Shown: in pieces, positions 7,234 to 15,752 of the stretch
Layout: the number at the start of each line of letters is the position of its first letter
Position numbering within the stretch: the first letter of the stretch is position 1
Assembly: GCA_964483465.1 (NCBI GenBank)
Contig: CAZABG010000028.1
Span: 1 to 27,756, forward strand
Direction of reading: 5' to 3'
Length of the DNA: 27,756 nt
Origin: CAZABG01 sp964483465
GTDB taxonomy: Bacteria; Chlamydiota; Chlamydiia; Chlamydiales; Parachlamydiaceae
Program-made: the position numbers and the translations under genes
Notes under the pieces: model-generated
Database searches by the model: none
The model's input: only the letters and a program-made list of their open reading frames with translations
Told to the model about the DNA's origin: nothing

Positions 7234-8503
7234 CTTGAGCCTTCGACTTATAAGGAGAAGCGGCCATTTGTCTAAAAAGGAAAAAGCTCATTCCTAAGCT
7301 CAAAAAGAGCCAGTAAATGGAGGCGAAGGGAGCCGATCCTCCCGCTTTAAATAACCATAGAGAGATGAGCGCGGTTGGTCCTCCGATAATTTGAGAACCT
7401 AACGCATAGGCAAGAGAAATAAGAAAATAGCGGTGTTCGTTCGGAACCTGTGCTTGCGCCCACGCATGAAAAGGGGCGGAAAAAGCAACTCCAAATAAAA
7501 CGATGCAAGTACGAATGATAAAGATAAGAGTGAGGTCCATTTCGCTTAAAACGGCAAATAGAGGAAGGCTCGTTATGGCAATGGATAGCGCTGCAAGCAG
7601 CATGATTTTTTCTCTCGAATAGCGAGAGGCGAGCCATCCAAAAACGGGTAAGAGGAGCAAGTCTATCACAAGGAGAGCAGAATTCATGTTGGCCATTTCT
7701 GCAGCTGTATAGGAAGTGATAAGGGGAATCAGTCCATTGGTTAAAAGAAAAGCAATTGAGTAATTAGCGTATGAAAAACCGGAAGCCAAAAAGATTTTAA
7801 GGAAAGGGGAGAAATTCTCTTTTATGATCGCGAAGGAATTCTTTCTTTTAACGAGTTGTGTTGCAATGACAGCTTGTTTTCGTAAATAAAATCCATAAAA
7901 GCCTGTAATACATCCTAAGGCGTATAGAACCCTCCACCCGTTGTGAATCATCGAAAAAGAGCAAAGGATCGATACTCCGATTGAGGCGAGAACAATCCCT
8001 CCCATTGTTGAAGAATTATAAAGTCCGCTTAGCCAGTCATGTTTTTTTTCAGGAGTATTTTCAAGAATATAGATTGCGCCTCCCATAGATTCTCCAGCTG
8101 ATAGAAAATTGGAAAGGACTCTATTAATTCCCAAAAAGAGGGGAGAATACAGGCCTGCTTGTTCAAAGGTGGGACAGATAGCCATAAAGAGCGAGACGAG
8201 CGCCATACCGAACAAAGAATAGCTCAAGGCATGCGTTCTTCCATATTTGTCGCCGATGCAGCCGATTACCCAAGCGCCAAGGGGCCTTGCCATCATCCCG
8301 AGCGGGATCAAAGCATAAGCCAATAGTAGAGAGACGATGGGATCTTGTTGTGGAAAGAAGAGCGGGGCAAGAAAGGGGGAAAGCAGCCCGTACAAAGCGG
8401 TATCATAATGCTCGAACATATTGCCGAGCAGCGCCGAAATTACTTGCTTACTTGAAGTAGTTGTAGGCTTTTCTGAAGGGCTTGTGAGGGTTTTGCTGCT
8501 CAT
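7220..8503 (-). CDS. MFS transporter, metabolite:H+ symporter (MHS/ProP-like) type
   Basis: 427 residues with about 12 hydrophobic segments. The N-terminal ISALLGNMFEHYDTALYG followed by FLAPLFFP is typical of the MHS subfamily (ProP, KgtP and related osmolyte or dicarboxylate symporters). The loop 2-3 motif appears as GDKYGRTHAL. The substrate cannot be read from the sequence; proline/betaine or an organic acid is possible. The ATG at 8503 overlaps the end of trhO by 56 bases. A later start would cut into the conserved first helix, so the overlap looks real. Its own end overlaps paralogue A by 14 bases. Inner-membrane protein in a trhO-MFS-A-B-C operon. Confidence 0.88.
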   Translation of the reverse strand: MSSKTLTSPSEKPTTTSSKQVISALLGNMFEHYDTALYGLLSPFLAPLFFPQQDPIVSLLLAYALIPLGMMARPLGAWVIGCIGDKYGRTHALSYSLFGMALVSLFMAICPTFEQAGLYSPLFLGINRVLSNFLSAGESMGGAIYILENTPEKKHDWLSGLYNSSTMGGIVLASIGVSILCSFSMIHNGWRVLYALGCITGFYGFYLRKQAVIATQLVKRKNSFAIIKENFSPFLKIFLASGFSYANYSIAFLLTNGLIPLITSYTAAEMANMNSALLVIDLLLLPVFGWLASRYSREKIMLLAALSIAITSLPLFAVLSEMDLTLIFIIRTCIVLFGVAFSAPFHAWAQAQVPNEHRYFLISLAYALGSQIIGGPTALISLWLFKAGGSAPFASIYWLFLSLGMSFFLFRQMAASPYKSKAQVEYT

Positions 8504-9377
8504 ACGGTCTTAGCCTTTTTGCTGATTTGCAACTCGTTTGGCACGTGCCAGTATACTCTTTTAAGCAGTCAGGACAACATAAAAATAAAGTGTTACAGTC
8601 GGTATTCGCGCAGTTGTAATACGATTCCGTTGGGCATCCGCAAAAATGGCATTTCCCTACAATTTCAGTTTCTTCATTACTAAGAGGAACGGTGAGACGA
8701 TCGTCAAAAACGAAGAGTTTACCTTGCCAATACTTTGATCCTTCTTTCAGGCCATAGTTAATCACGCCGCCTTCAAGCTGCTGAACCTTTTCAAACCCCG
8801 CTTCCTTTAAGACGGATGAAAAAGTTTCACAGCGAATGCCGCCTGTGCAATACATCAAAACTTTGGTATTCTTTTTATCGACTCTTTCTTCAAGCTTTGC
8901 CGCATATTCATTAAATTCGCGATAAGTTGCGCAAGGCGGGATTTCCGCTCCTTTGAATGAGCCGACTTTAGTTTCATAATTATTGCGAACGTCAATCAAG
9001 ACAAAAGGCTCGTTGCCTTCTAGGGTTTTACGAAAGTTTTCAGGAGAAATGTGTTCGCCGTTATTTGCAACATCCACATTACGGTCCAATGCAACAAGCT
9101 GTTTTCGATATTTAATTGTCAATCTAGGAAATACATGTTCATGCCATTCATGAATTTTAAAGTGAAGGCCACGAAAGGCTTCTTTGCTATGCATCCAGTC
9201 AAAATACTTTAAAGCGTCATCGCGATGAATGCTCATTTGACCGTTTATCCCTTCATGATTGATGTAAATGCGGGATTTCGCGTCAAGATCACTTAAAAAA
9301 GCTTTTTGTTCCTTGATTTCCTCTTGGAAATTCAAAAGGGGGGTATAGCGATAAAATGCCAGGCAAAAGTAATTCAT
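8448..9377 (-). CDS. trhO: tRNA uridine(34) hydroxylase, rhodanese family
   Basis: TrhO (YceA/UPF0176) makes 5-hydroxyuridine at the wobble position of certain tRNAs. I start it at the ATG at 9377 (309 residues, MNYFCLAFYRYTPL), because this matches the family N-terminus; the frame extends upstream to a GTG at 9425. An N-terminal domain with RIYINHEGINGQ (37-48) precedes a rhodanese domain with active-site Cys177 in MYCTGGIRCE. The C-terminal part has ten Cys between 243 and 283 (CHFCGC, CCPDC and others), probably a metal site as in longer family members. A perfect -10 TATAAT on the minus strand at 9432-9427 could start its transcript, but I see no convincing -35. It is first in the operon with the MFS gene and the three paralogues. 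Confidence 0.93.
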   Translation of the reverse strand: MNYFCLAFYRYTPLLNFQEEIKEQKAFLSDLDAKSRIYINHEGINGQMSIHRDDALKYFDWMHSKEAFRGLHFKIHEWHEHVFPRLTIKYRKQLVALDRNVDVANNGEHISPENFRKTLEGNEPFVLIDVRNNYETKVGSFKGAEIPPCATYREFNEYAAKLEERVDKKNTKVLMYCTGGIRCETFSSVLKEAGFEKVQQLEGGVINYGLKEGSKYWQGKLFVFDDRLTVPLSNEETEIVGKCHFCGCPTESYYNCANTDCNTLFLCCPDCLKEYTGTCQTSCKSAKRLRPYEQQNPHKPFRKAYNYFK

Positions 9378-9397
9378 AGGGCAAAAGTATACCAAAT

Positions 9398-9426
9398 TTG
9401 TATTTATTTTGTGAGAGGGGTACACT
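9398..9426 (+). promoter_or_regulatory. Candidate trxA promoter
   Basis: TTGTAT (9398-9403), 17 bases, then TACACT (9421-9426), each matching four of six consensus positions. They lie 24 bases before the trxA ATG. The region also carries a minus-strand TATAAT (9427-9432), so trxA and trhO probably have divergent, overlapping promoters. Confidence 0.45.
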
Positions 9427-9450
9427 ATTATAAGAACAGGAGGAAGGCAT

Positions 9451-9780
9451 ATGGCAGAGAATAAAAGCGTGCTCGAGCTGAACGATCAAAACTTCAATGA
9501 GACAATATCCAAAGGGGTAACCCTCGTTGACTTCTACGCAGAATGGTGCGGTCCATGCCGCATGATTGCCCCAACGATTGGCAACTTGGCAACGAAGCTA
9601 GGGAATACTGCGAAAGTAGGCAAAATTGACGTAGATGCGGCTCAAGATACGACTCAGAAGTATGGGGTTATGTCAATCCCTACACTTATCGTTTTTAAGG
9701 ATGGGACTGAAGTAAAGCGATTTGTCGGCGTAAAAGACGAAGCTACACTAGAAAATACCATTAAATCCTTCTTGGCGTAA
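9451..9780 (+). CDS. trxA: Thioredoxin
   Basis: Small cytoplasmic dithiol oxidoreductase that keeps protein thiols reduced; regenerated by thioredoxin reductase. 109 residues with the canonical WCGPC active site at 32-36, preceded by VDFYAE, and the cis-Pro segment MSIPTLIVFKDG. The ribosome binding site is excellent: AGGAGGAAGG shortly before the ATG. It is divergent from trhO, and its last 33 bases overlap the 3' end of trmL on the other strand. Confidence 0.98.
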   Translation: MAENKSVLELNDQNFNETISKGVTLVDFYAEWCGPCRMIAPTIGNLATKLGNTAKVGKIDVDAAQDTTQKYGVMSIPTLIVFKDGTEVKRFVGVKDEATLENTIKSFLA

Positions 9781-10206
9781 CGACTCATAAAGGACGATGC
9801 CTACGGAAGTAGCGAGGTTTAAACAGCGCGCCTCCGGAAGCATCGGAATCCTTAAAAACTTTTCTGGATATCTTTCATGAATCCAATCTGGCAGACCGCT
9901 TGTCTCAGAGCCAAAAATTAAATCGCAGTCCTTTTCAAATTTGACTTCCGTGTAGCATTTTCTTCCCTTGCTGCTGAAGAAATAAAAGGGACGATCTGAA
10001 TCATTCAAATACGCTTCAAAATTATCGCAAAAAGAGACATTCACTCCTTCCCAGTAATCAAGACCTGCCCGTTTTAAATGACGATCGGTTGTAGCGAAGC
10101 CAGTAGGTTTAACAAAGCACAATTCTGTGCCGGATACGGAACAAGTTCGAACAATATTTCCGGCATTTTGAGGAATTTGCGGTTGATAGAGGATAATTTT
10201 TTTCAT
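9748..10206 (-). CDS. trmL: tRNA (cytidine/uridine(34)-2'-O)-methyltransferase, SpoU family
   Basis: SPOUT-class methyltransferase that 2'-O-methylates the wobble nucleotide of leucine tRNAs, using S-adenosylmethionine. 152 residues, the standard minimal TrmL length, starting KKIILYQPQIPQNAGNIVRTC (motif 1). The knot motif is PEARCLNLATSVGIVLYE near the C-terminus, and LIFGSETSGLP is motif 2. The start ATG lies only four bases beyond the U-tract of the mip terminator and has no ribosome binding site, so expression depends on read-through or on an unusual initiation. The 3' end overlaps trxA by 33 bases, tail to tail. Known as spoU in chlamydial annotations. Confidence 0.94.
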   Translation of the reverse strand: MKKIILYQPQIPQNAGNIVRTCSVSGTELCFVKPTGFATTDRHLKRAGLDYWEGVNVSFCDNFEAYLNDSDRPFYFFSSKGRKCYTEVKFEKDCDLIFGSETSGLPDWIHERYPEKFLRIPMLPEARCLNLATSVGIVLYESLRQEGFNGIF

Positions 10207-10210
10207 GATT

Positions 10211-10244
10211 AAAAAAAAAGAGAGGGCTTTTAAACCCTCTCTTT
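10211..10244 (-). terminator. Strong intrinsic terminator after mip
   Basis: On the minus strand AAAGAGAGGG (10244-10235) and CCCTCTCTTT (10226-10217) form a perfect 10-bp stem with an 8-base loop, followed by a run of Ts to 10211. It follows the mip stop at 10267 and ends four bases before the trmL ATG. Confidence 0.9.
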
Positions 10245-10266
10245 ATTGTGAAGCGTTATTTAACTA

Positions 10267-11217
10267 CTATTTTTTTTCTGGTGTTTTCGCTGCGTCTTTT
10301 GTTTTAGCAGCAGGGGTGTCATCATCATTGTTGTCGTCATCATCATCATAGTCATCGTCGCTATCGTCATCATCGTCGTCATCATCAGAATCGTCGTCTG
10401 AATCTTTTGAGTCTTTTGAATCGGTCTTAGCGCCCGTATCTTTTTTAGGCTGCATAGCATCGTTTTCAGCAAGAGGAGCGGCTTTTACATCATCATCATC
10501 GTCTGATCTATCAGCGTCATTTGCTTTCAAAACTTCCACTTCAAAAATCAAGAGGGAGTTAGGAGGCAGTTGGCCTGATGTGCCGTAGCCTAAATCAGGA
10601 TGAACAAATAATTTTCTCTTTTCGCCTTCTTTCATGCCAACAATGGCTTTTGCAAAACCAGGAATCGTCTGATCAAGCGGCAAAGTGATTGGACCGCCGG
10701 CATCATCCGATGATCCAAAAACGGTACCGTCGATATACTGACCTTTGTATGCAATGCTAGGAGCTGAATGTTCAGCCACAGCTTTACCTGTGCCTTGCTT
10801 GAGTACTTCATATTGGAGTTTGCCTGGCTCAACAACAACGATATTCGTTTTGCCGGCATTTTCTTTCATGAATTTTTCAGCGGCTTGTAAATTATCATCC
10901 GCAAGTCTTTTGATAGCTCTTTCTTGAAGCGCCATCATGCCTTTTTCGTATTCTTGCTCGGAGAGAGGAGAAGGTTTGCCATCTGAACCCGCCTTTATTC
11001 CGGAAATCAAACTATCGATATCGAAATTAAGGCCTGATGTCTTCAGGTTTTTTCCGATAAAGTTACCGAAGGCTTCAGATAATTTTTTAATATCCACATC
11101 AACCGCAGGAGCGGTTTTTTCTGTGCTTGCGCTTTGTGTTTCCAGCGCAGCGATAGGTCCACATACCAAAAAAGCGCCGAGGCTTAAAGCGGTATATAGA
11201 CTCTTTTTGTTTAACAT
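10267..11217 (-). CDS. mip: Mip-like FKBP-type peptidyl-prolyl isomerase with Asp-rich tail
   Basis: Exported prolyl isomerase and chaperone; the Chlamydia homologue is surface-associated. I start it at the ATG at 11217 (316 residues), because GGAGG lies four bases upstream and inside the longer frame. Residues 1-24 are a signal peptide (cleavage near PIAA). The Cys in LVCG does not form a good lipobox, unlike C. trachomatis Mip. A helical dimerisation region spans about 40-125 and the FKBP domain 135-232, with YIDGTVFGSS, TIPGFAKAIVGMKEGEK and HPDLGYGTSGQLPPNSLLIFEVEV closely resembling chlamydial Mip. After 232 comes an 80-residue tail, mostly Asp/Ser with later Lys, that ordinary Mip lacks. 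Last gene of the hisS-aspS run; a strong terminator follows. Confidence 0.93.
   Translation of the reverse strand: MLNKKSLYTALSLGAFLVCGPIAALETQSASTEKTAPAVDVDIKKLSEAFGNFIGKNLKTSGLNFDIDSLISGIKAGSDGKPSPLSEQEYEKGMMALQERAIKRLADDNLQAAEKFMKENAGKTNIVVVEPGKLQYEVLKQGTGKAVAEHSAPSIAYKGQYIDGTVFGSSDDAGGPITLPLDQTIPGFAKAIVGMKEGEKRKLFVHPDLGYGTSGQLPPNSLLIFEVEVLKANDADRSDDDDDVKAAPLAENDAMQPKKDTGAKTDSKDSKDSDDDSDDDDDDDDSDDDYDDDDDNNDDDTPAAKTKDAAKTPEKK
10317..10412. repeat. Low-complexity GAT/GAC codon repeat in mip
   Basis: On the coding (minus) strand this is a run of GAT, GAC and occasional TCT/AGC codons coding for Asp with some Ser, Tyr and Asn. The trinucleotide-like composition could slip during replication without shifting frame if whole codons are gained or lost. 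Confidence 0.85.
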
Positions 11218-11269
11218 ACATCCTCCAAACAATATGTTTGTCAGCTTAATAAAAATGGCTCAAATAAAT

Positions 11270-13033
11270 CTATTGTTTTATAGCGATCTTCAACTCGTTT
11301 AACTGCTCTTTCGCAACAGGCGATGGGCATTCATTCATTAAGTCACTCGCCTTTTGGGTTTTAGGGAATGCGATAACATCGCGGATGTTGTCTGTATGAG
11401 TGGCAAGCATTAGCACCCGATCAAGTCCAAGCGCGATACCTAGGTGAGGCGGCGTGCCGTATTTAAGCGCGTCGACAAAGAAGCCAAATTTCTCTTGGAT
11501 TTGCTCTGGAGTCAATTTTAGCGCCTTAAATATCTTCTCCTGCAGCTCGCCGTTATGGATCCTTTGCGATCCTCCGCCGATTTCGTAGCCGTTCAATACA
11601 ATGTCATATCCTGAAGATCTCATTTTAAGAGGCTCTGTTTCAAGGAGATGTAAGTCGTCTGGATGAGGCGATGTGAAAGGGTGGTGCATACTCTCAAGGC
11701 GTCCTTCCTCTTCGTTGTAACCAAAGCAAGGGAAGTCGGTCACCCATAAGAATTCATATTGATCGTCCTTCATCAGGCCTAAGTCTTTTCCGATCTTTCG
11801 TCTTAAGTGATCAAGACCTTGATTGGCTCTATCTTTTGTATCCGCGATTAAAAACAGGATATCGCCCGCCTCAAGTTTGAAACGGGATATAAGCTCTTTT
11901 TGAGCTTCCTCAGGGAAAAACTTGACGATGTTAGATTGCAGCCCTTCCGCTTGCATTTTCATCCAGGCAAGCCCTTTAATTCCAAAACGGGAAACGAAAG
12001 CGGTTAGATCGTCGATCGTCTTTCTTGAGAATTCGCCCTTGGCTTTAAAACCTTTCACAATGTGTCCGGATTTAATCGCGTCCAGGAAAACGGAAAAGCT
12101 TGACTTTGCGGCGATGTCATTGATTTCAGCCATCTCCATGCCAATGCGCAAATCAGGTTTATCGGTTCCATATAACGACATAGCTTCATCGTATGTCATA
12201 TGTCTGAAAGGCGTTTTAGGGGTATGGCCTGCAACATCCGAAAAGACTTTAACGAGCAATTTTTCAATGATAGGGTAGAGGTCTTCAGGTTTGCCGAAGC
12301 TCATTTCGATATCAACCTGGGTAAATTCAGGTTGACGATCGGCTCTTAAATCTTCGTCTCTAAAGCAGGTTGCGATTTGGAAATAGCGATCAAGTCCCGC
12401 TACCATTAATAGCTGCTTAAAAAGCTGCGGAGATTGCGGAAGAGCGTAAAATTCTCCGGGATGTATTCTAGAAGGTACTAAATAGTCTCGAGAGCCTTCA
12501 GGTGTTGATTTGCCGAGAATTGGCGTTTGCACTTCAACAAAGCCCTCATCAGAGAGAACTTTTCGTATCGTGAGCGATGCTTCATGTCTTTTGATTAACT
12601 TTTTCAAAACTTCGCCGCGGCGGATATCGAGGTAGCGATATTTTAAACGTGTTTCTTCATTCACATCGATCTCTTCATCGCAAATGGAGAATGGAGGCGT
12701 TTTTGCTTTGGATAGGATTTCAAACTGATCGATATCGATTTCGATTTCGCCGGTTGCGAGATTTGGGTTTTTCATCCCTTCGGCCCGAGGACGAACGGTC
12801 CCTTTAACGGTGATCACAAATTCAGATCTAAGCGCTTCCGCAAGTTTATGCGCATCTGGATTATGTTTTGGATCGAACACAACTTGGGTAATGCCAAAGC
12901 GGTCTCTTAAGTCGATAAAGATGAGTCCGCCATGGTCTCTTCGTCGATTTACCCAGCCCGACAAGGTAACCTGTTTTTTAGAATCCGATAGTTTTAATTC
13001 GCCGCAATGATGCGTTCTTCTATAGTCCAACAT
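11270..13033 (-). CDS. aspS: Aspartyl-tRNA synthetase
   Basis: Charges tRNA-Asp (or tRNA-Asp and tRNA-Asn if non-discriminating). 587 residues, full bacterial-type length. The N-terminal OB fold includes LSGWVNRRRDHGGLIFIDLRDR at about 25-46. Class II motif 2 is seen as CFRDEDLRADRQPEFTQVD, the bacterial GAD insertion follows, and motif 3 is GIALGLDRVLML near the C-terminus. The start is four bases after the hisS stop, so the two are co-transcribed, as in Chlamydia. Whether it is discriminating cannot be told from sequence alone; Chlamydiota usually carry gatCAB. Confidence 0.97.
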   Translation of the reverse strand: MLDYRRTHHCGELKLSDSKKQVTLSGWVNRRRDHGGLIFIDLRDRFGITQVVFDPKHNPDAHKLAEALRSEFVITVKGTVRPRAEGMKNPNLATGEIEIDIDQFEILSKAKTPPFSICDEEIDVNEETRLKYRYLDIRRGEVLKKLIKRHEASLTIRKVLSDEGFVEVQTPILGKSTPEGSRDYLVPSRIHPGEFYALPQSPQLFKQLLMVAGLDRYFQIATCFRDEDLRADRQPEFTQVDIEMSFGKPEDLYPIIEKLLVKVFSDVAGHTPKTPFRHMTYDEAMSLYGTDKPDLRIGMEMAEINDIAAKSSFSVFLDAIKSGHIVKGFKAKGEFSRKTIDDLTAFVSRFGIKGLAWMKMQAEGLQSNIVKFFPEEAQKELISRFKLEAGDILFLIADTKDRANQGLDHLRRKIGKDLGLMKDDQYEFLWVTDFPCFGYNEEEGRLESMHHPFTSPHPDDLHLLETEPLKMRSSGYDIVLNGYEIGGGSQRIHNGELQEKIFKALKLTPEQIQEKFGFFVDALKYGTPPHLGIALGLDRVLMLATHTDNIRDVIAFPKTQKASDLMNECPSPVAKEQLNELKIAIKQ

Positions 13034-13037
13034 AATA

Positions 13038-14483
13038 TTATGGTTTTAAACTGTTTTGGAATTGTTTTAATGCGTCTTCAAGCTTGTTTGTAACAGCTTT
13101 AACGGTTGCAATTTGATTGTTTATCTTATCTACAAAAAATTTTTTCTCGGCTTCATTAATAAAGGGTTCATTCAATGCTGCATAACGTTCAAGCAATGCA
13201 CTACCCTCAGATTCAAGTTTAAGTACACGTAAAAGAGAAGAAATAGGGAGCTGAGTTTTTTCTTGCGTTCCGAGGTTTTTTAATTCGAGTGTTTGCGAAT
13301 TAAGTTCATTTTCCCCGATTACCGCCGCATATGTTGCATTCAACGAAACGGCTCTCGCTATCGCTTTGCCTACTTTTCTGTCCAATAAATCTACTTCGAC
13401 CGAAATGCCTTGTTGTCTCAAGGTGTGAGCAAGCTTTATAGCAAATTGTTTTGCTGTATCATCAATTGGAATAATATAGAAAAGAGGGCCTGGATTATAA
13501 TTAAATGGAACAGCTTGCTTTACCATGATTTGCAGAAGCCTTTCAATTCCCATAGCATAGCCGGTAGAGGCTACATCCGGGCCTCCGATTGATTTCACAA
13601 GTCCATCATACCTGCCGCCGCCGCCAAGCGAACTTTGCGCGCCCAAATCACTCGAAACAATTTCGAAAACGGTTTTGTTGTAATAATCAAGTCCGCGAAC
13701 AAGGCGAGGCGTAATTTCAAAAGGTAGCCCGAGCTGGGTAAGTCCTGCCTTAACCTTTTCAAAGTGGGCTTTATCGTCATCGGTTAGGTAGTCCAGAATG
13801 GACGGGGCCTCTTTTAAAGCGGCCTGGTCTCTTTCATCTTTTGAATCGAGGACGCGAAGGGGATTTTTCTCAAGGCGCACTTTGCTTTCATCAGACAGGC
13901 TATCTTTAAATTTATTCAGGTACGAAATTAAAGCTTCACGGAATTTTGCACGAGTTTCAGCGCTTCCAATCGAATTTAAAAGAACTTTAAGGCCTTTAAT
14001 ATCTAGTTTTTGGCAGATTGAATAGGCAAGATCGATTATTTCAATATCTTGTTCGGCTGTTGGGTTACCATAAGCTTCTATTCCGAATTGGTGAAACTCT
14101 CTATACCTTCCCGCTTGCATCCTTTCGTAACGGAAAAAAGAGCCGATGTAGAAATATTTCTGATAAGGCGTTTGATCAAGCCTGTTTTCGATAAATGCTC
14201 TAACAACGGCAGCTGTCCCTTCAGGACGTAGCGTTAAGGATCTCTCCCCTTTATCAATAAAGGTGTACATTTCTTTGCCGACAATATCGGTGCCTTCTCC
14301 AACTCCTTTGATAAACAATTTCGTTTCTTCAAAGATGGGTGTGCGAAGTTCTTTAAAGCCATAATTGAGAGCCATTTTTCTTAAAATAGCTTCAACTTCT
14401 GACCATAGGTAAGATGATTTCCAAGGTTCCTTATTATCGTAAGGAAGGATGTCGAATACGCCTGGGGGTGCTTTGAGGTTCAT
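13038..14483 (-). CDS. hisS: Histidyl-tRNA synthetase with C-terminal extension
   Basis: Charges tRNA-His. 481 residues against 424 in E. coli. Class II motif 2 region FFRYERMQAGRYREFHQFGIE, the histidine-specific RGLDYYNKTVFE, and GGGGRYDGLV are all intact. The anticodon-binding domain ends normally around KTQLPISSLLRVLKLE. About 57 further residues follow that are helical and Lys/Glu/Asn/Gln-rich (EAEKKFFVDKINNQIATV and on) and have no counterpart in the usual enzyme. The ATG at 14483 has a TATAAT-like box about a dozen bases upstream on the minus strand but no good -35. It lies 36 bases after the YihY gene, so it may be part of that operon. Confidence 0.96.
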   Translation of the reverse strand: MNLKAPPGVFDILPYDNKEPWKSSYLWSEVEAILRKMALNYGFKELRTPIFEETKLFIKGVGEGTDIVGKEMYTFIDKGERSLTLRPEGTAAVVRAFIENRLDQTPYQKYFYIGSFFRYERMQAGRYREFHQFGIEAYGNPTAEQDIEIIDLAYSICQKLDIKGLKVLLNSIGSAETRAKFREALISYLNKFKDSLSDESKVRLEKNPLRVLDSKDERDQAALKEAPSILDYLTDDDKAHFEKVKAGLTQLGLPFEITPRLVRGLDYYNKTVFEIVSSDLGAQSSLGGGGRYDGLVKSIGGPDVASTGYAMGIERLLQIMVKQAVPFNYNPGPLFYIIPIDDTAKQFAIKLAHTLRQQGISVEVDLLDRKVGKAIARAVSLNATYAAVIGENELNSQTLELKNLGTQEKTQLPISSLLRVLKLESEGSALLERYAALNEPFINEAEKKFFVDKINNQIATVKAVTNKLEDALKQFQNSLKP

Positions 14484-14519
14484 AAGCTCTGAGATTATAG
14501 GGAAATGTTTAGAAAATAG

Positions 14520-15752
14520 CTATATGCTAGTTATCTTTACATTTGCAGAAAGTTCTTTTGCGGCTAAATCGTATGCTTCAAACACTTTTTTGATTTCTAA
14601 AAGCTTTTCGGTTTCCGGGACATTGATGGGACTTTGGCATATTTCGTCTAAGCTGTCAGCAATCTCATTGATGGTAATTGTTTCAGCGGGCCTTGCTGGA
14701 ACGACACCCAAATTTTCATCTTTAATTTCGATTAGATACCCTTTGTCAACTAAAGTAGCCCATGTTTTTTGAATAATAGGGTGGTTGAATTTCAATTCTT
14801 TAATCGCATCTTTTAAAGAAAGATGAGTGCCATTTTTAAAATGATTATGCGCTTCCCTTAAAGTCCAAACGCCGAGCTCTTTAGGTGATATGTTTGTTAA
14901 TCCAGCTTCAGGATGGGGATCGTGGTCCCTGTAAGTTAATCTATAGGAAAGCTCGGCGCCTGCTAGCAAAATCAGCCAGCTCGTCTGAAGCCAAATGAGG
15001 AATAGGGGAAGGGCCGCAAAGCTACCATAGACAGTGCTATAATTGGCAATTCCAATTTGAAATTTGATATACACCCATTGCACAAGATAAAAAACAAACC
15101 CGGCGATCATTCCGGCAGCAAGGGCGGATTTAATAGGTACTTTAGTGTTGGGTATATAATAGTAAAGAAAACTAAACACTAAAAAGCTGAATAATATAGG
15201 GATTAAACGGATTAAAAAAATGACAAAAGGGCCCAATTGATTAAGCCAAGGATAATTGTGGGAAATATGGGAATATTCCGTTCCTAAATAGAGCGCCAAG
15301 CTGCTTGAAAGAATAAAATAAAAAGGGCAGAGAAGCGCGATAGATAAAAAGTCAGTTACCTTACGAAAAAAGGACCTTGCCTCGGTAACATGCCAAATGT
15401 CATTTAAGGCTCTTTCAAAATTTCCGATCATTCCTATGAAGGTCCAAAGCAGCGTCACGATACCTATGCCGGTTATAAGGCCGCCTTGCGTTTGCGAAAG
15501 GAGAGATCTGGAAAATTGAATGAGTTTTTCTGCAATCTCGGGGTTGTTTTCAAATCCCGCATATATTTCTTGCTCAAAGAGCGAATCAATGCCAAAGCCT
15601 CTTGCAATGCCAAAAAAAATGGCAAAAATAGGGACGATTGAAAGAAGTGTATAAAAACTTAAACTGGATGCATTTTGAAAAATCCTGTCTTCAGTAGATC
15701 CTCTAATCATCTGTTTGACAATTCTTTTAATCATCCAGATTATGCGTCTCAT
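14520..15752 (-). CDS. YihY/BrkB-family inner-membrane protein
   Basis: 410 residues. The YihY domain spans about 20-275 and has five or six membrane segments. Conserved family features include FQNASSLSFYTLLSIVPIFAIFFGIA near the start, and YSTVYGSFAALPLFLIWLQTSWLILLAGAELSY. From about 285 to the end there is a soluble winged-helix-like region, as in the longer Gram-negative members. The family was once called ribonuclease BN in error; its role is unknown. The ATG overlaps the stop of the FHA gene (ATGA), so both are translationally coupled. The pair lies between hisS and uhpC, which adjoin in C. trachomatis as I remember it. Confidence 0.9.
   Translation of the reverse strand: MRRIIWMIKRIVKQMIRGSTEDRIFQNASSLSFYTLLSIVPIFAIFFGIARGFGIDSLFEQEIYAGFENNPEIAEKLIQFSRSLLSQTQGGLITGIGIVTLLWTFIGMIGNFERALNDIWHVTEARSFFRKVTDFLSIALLCPFYFILSSSLALYLGTEYSHISHNYPWLNQLGPFVIFLIRLIPILFSFLVFSFLYYYIPNTKVPIKSALAAGMIAGFVFYLVQWVYIKFQIGIANYSTVYGSFAALPLFLIWLQTSWLILLAGAELSYRLTYRDHDPHPEAGLTNISPKELGVWTLREAHNHFKNGTHLSLKDAIKELKFNHPIIQKTWATLVDKGYLIEIKDENLGVVPARPAETITINEIADSLDEICQSPINVPETEKLLEIKKVFEAYDLAAKELSANVKITSI

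Noticed and set aside
10260..10472. Minus-strand frame rich in Met and Thr
   Set aside because: It is the Asp-codon repeat of mip read in another frame.
11152..11163. Lipobox in the Mip signal peptide (LVCG)
   Set aside because: The residues before Cys are F-L-V, which do not fit the lipobox; ordinary signal-peptidase I cleavage after PIAA is more likely.
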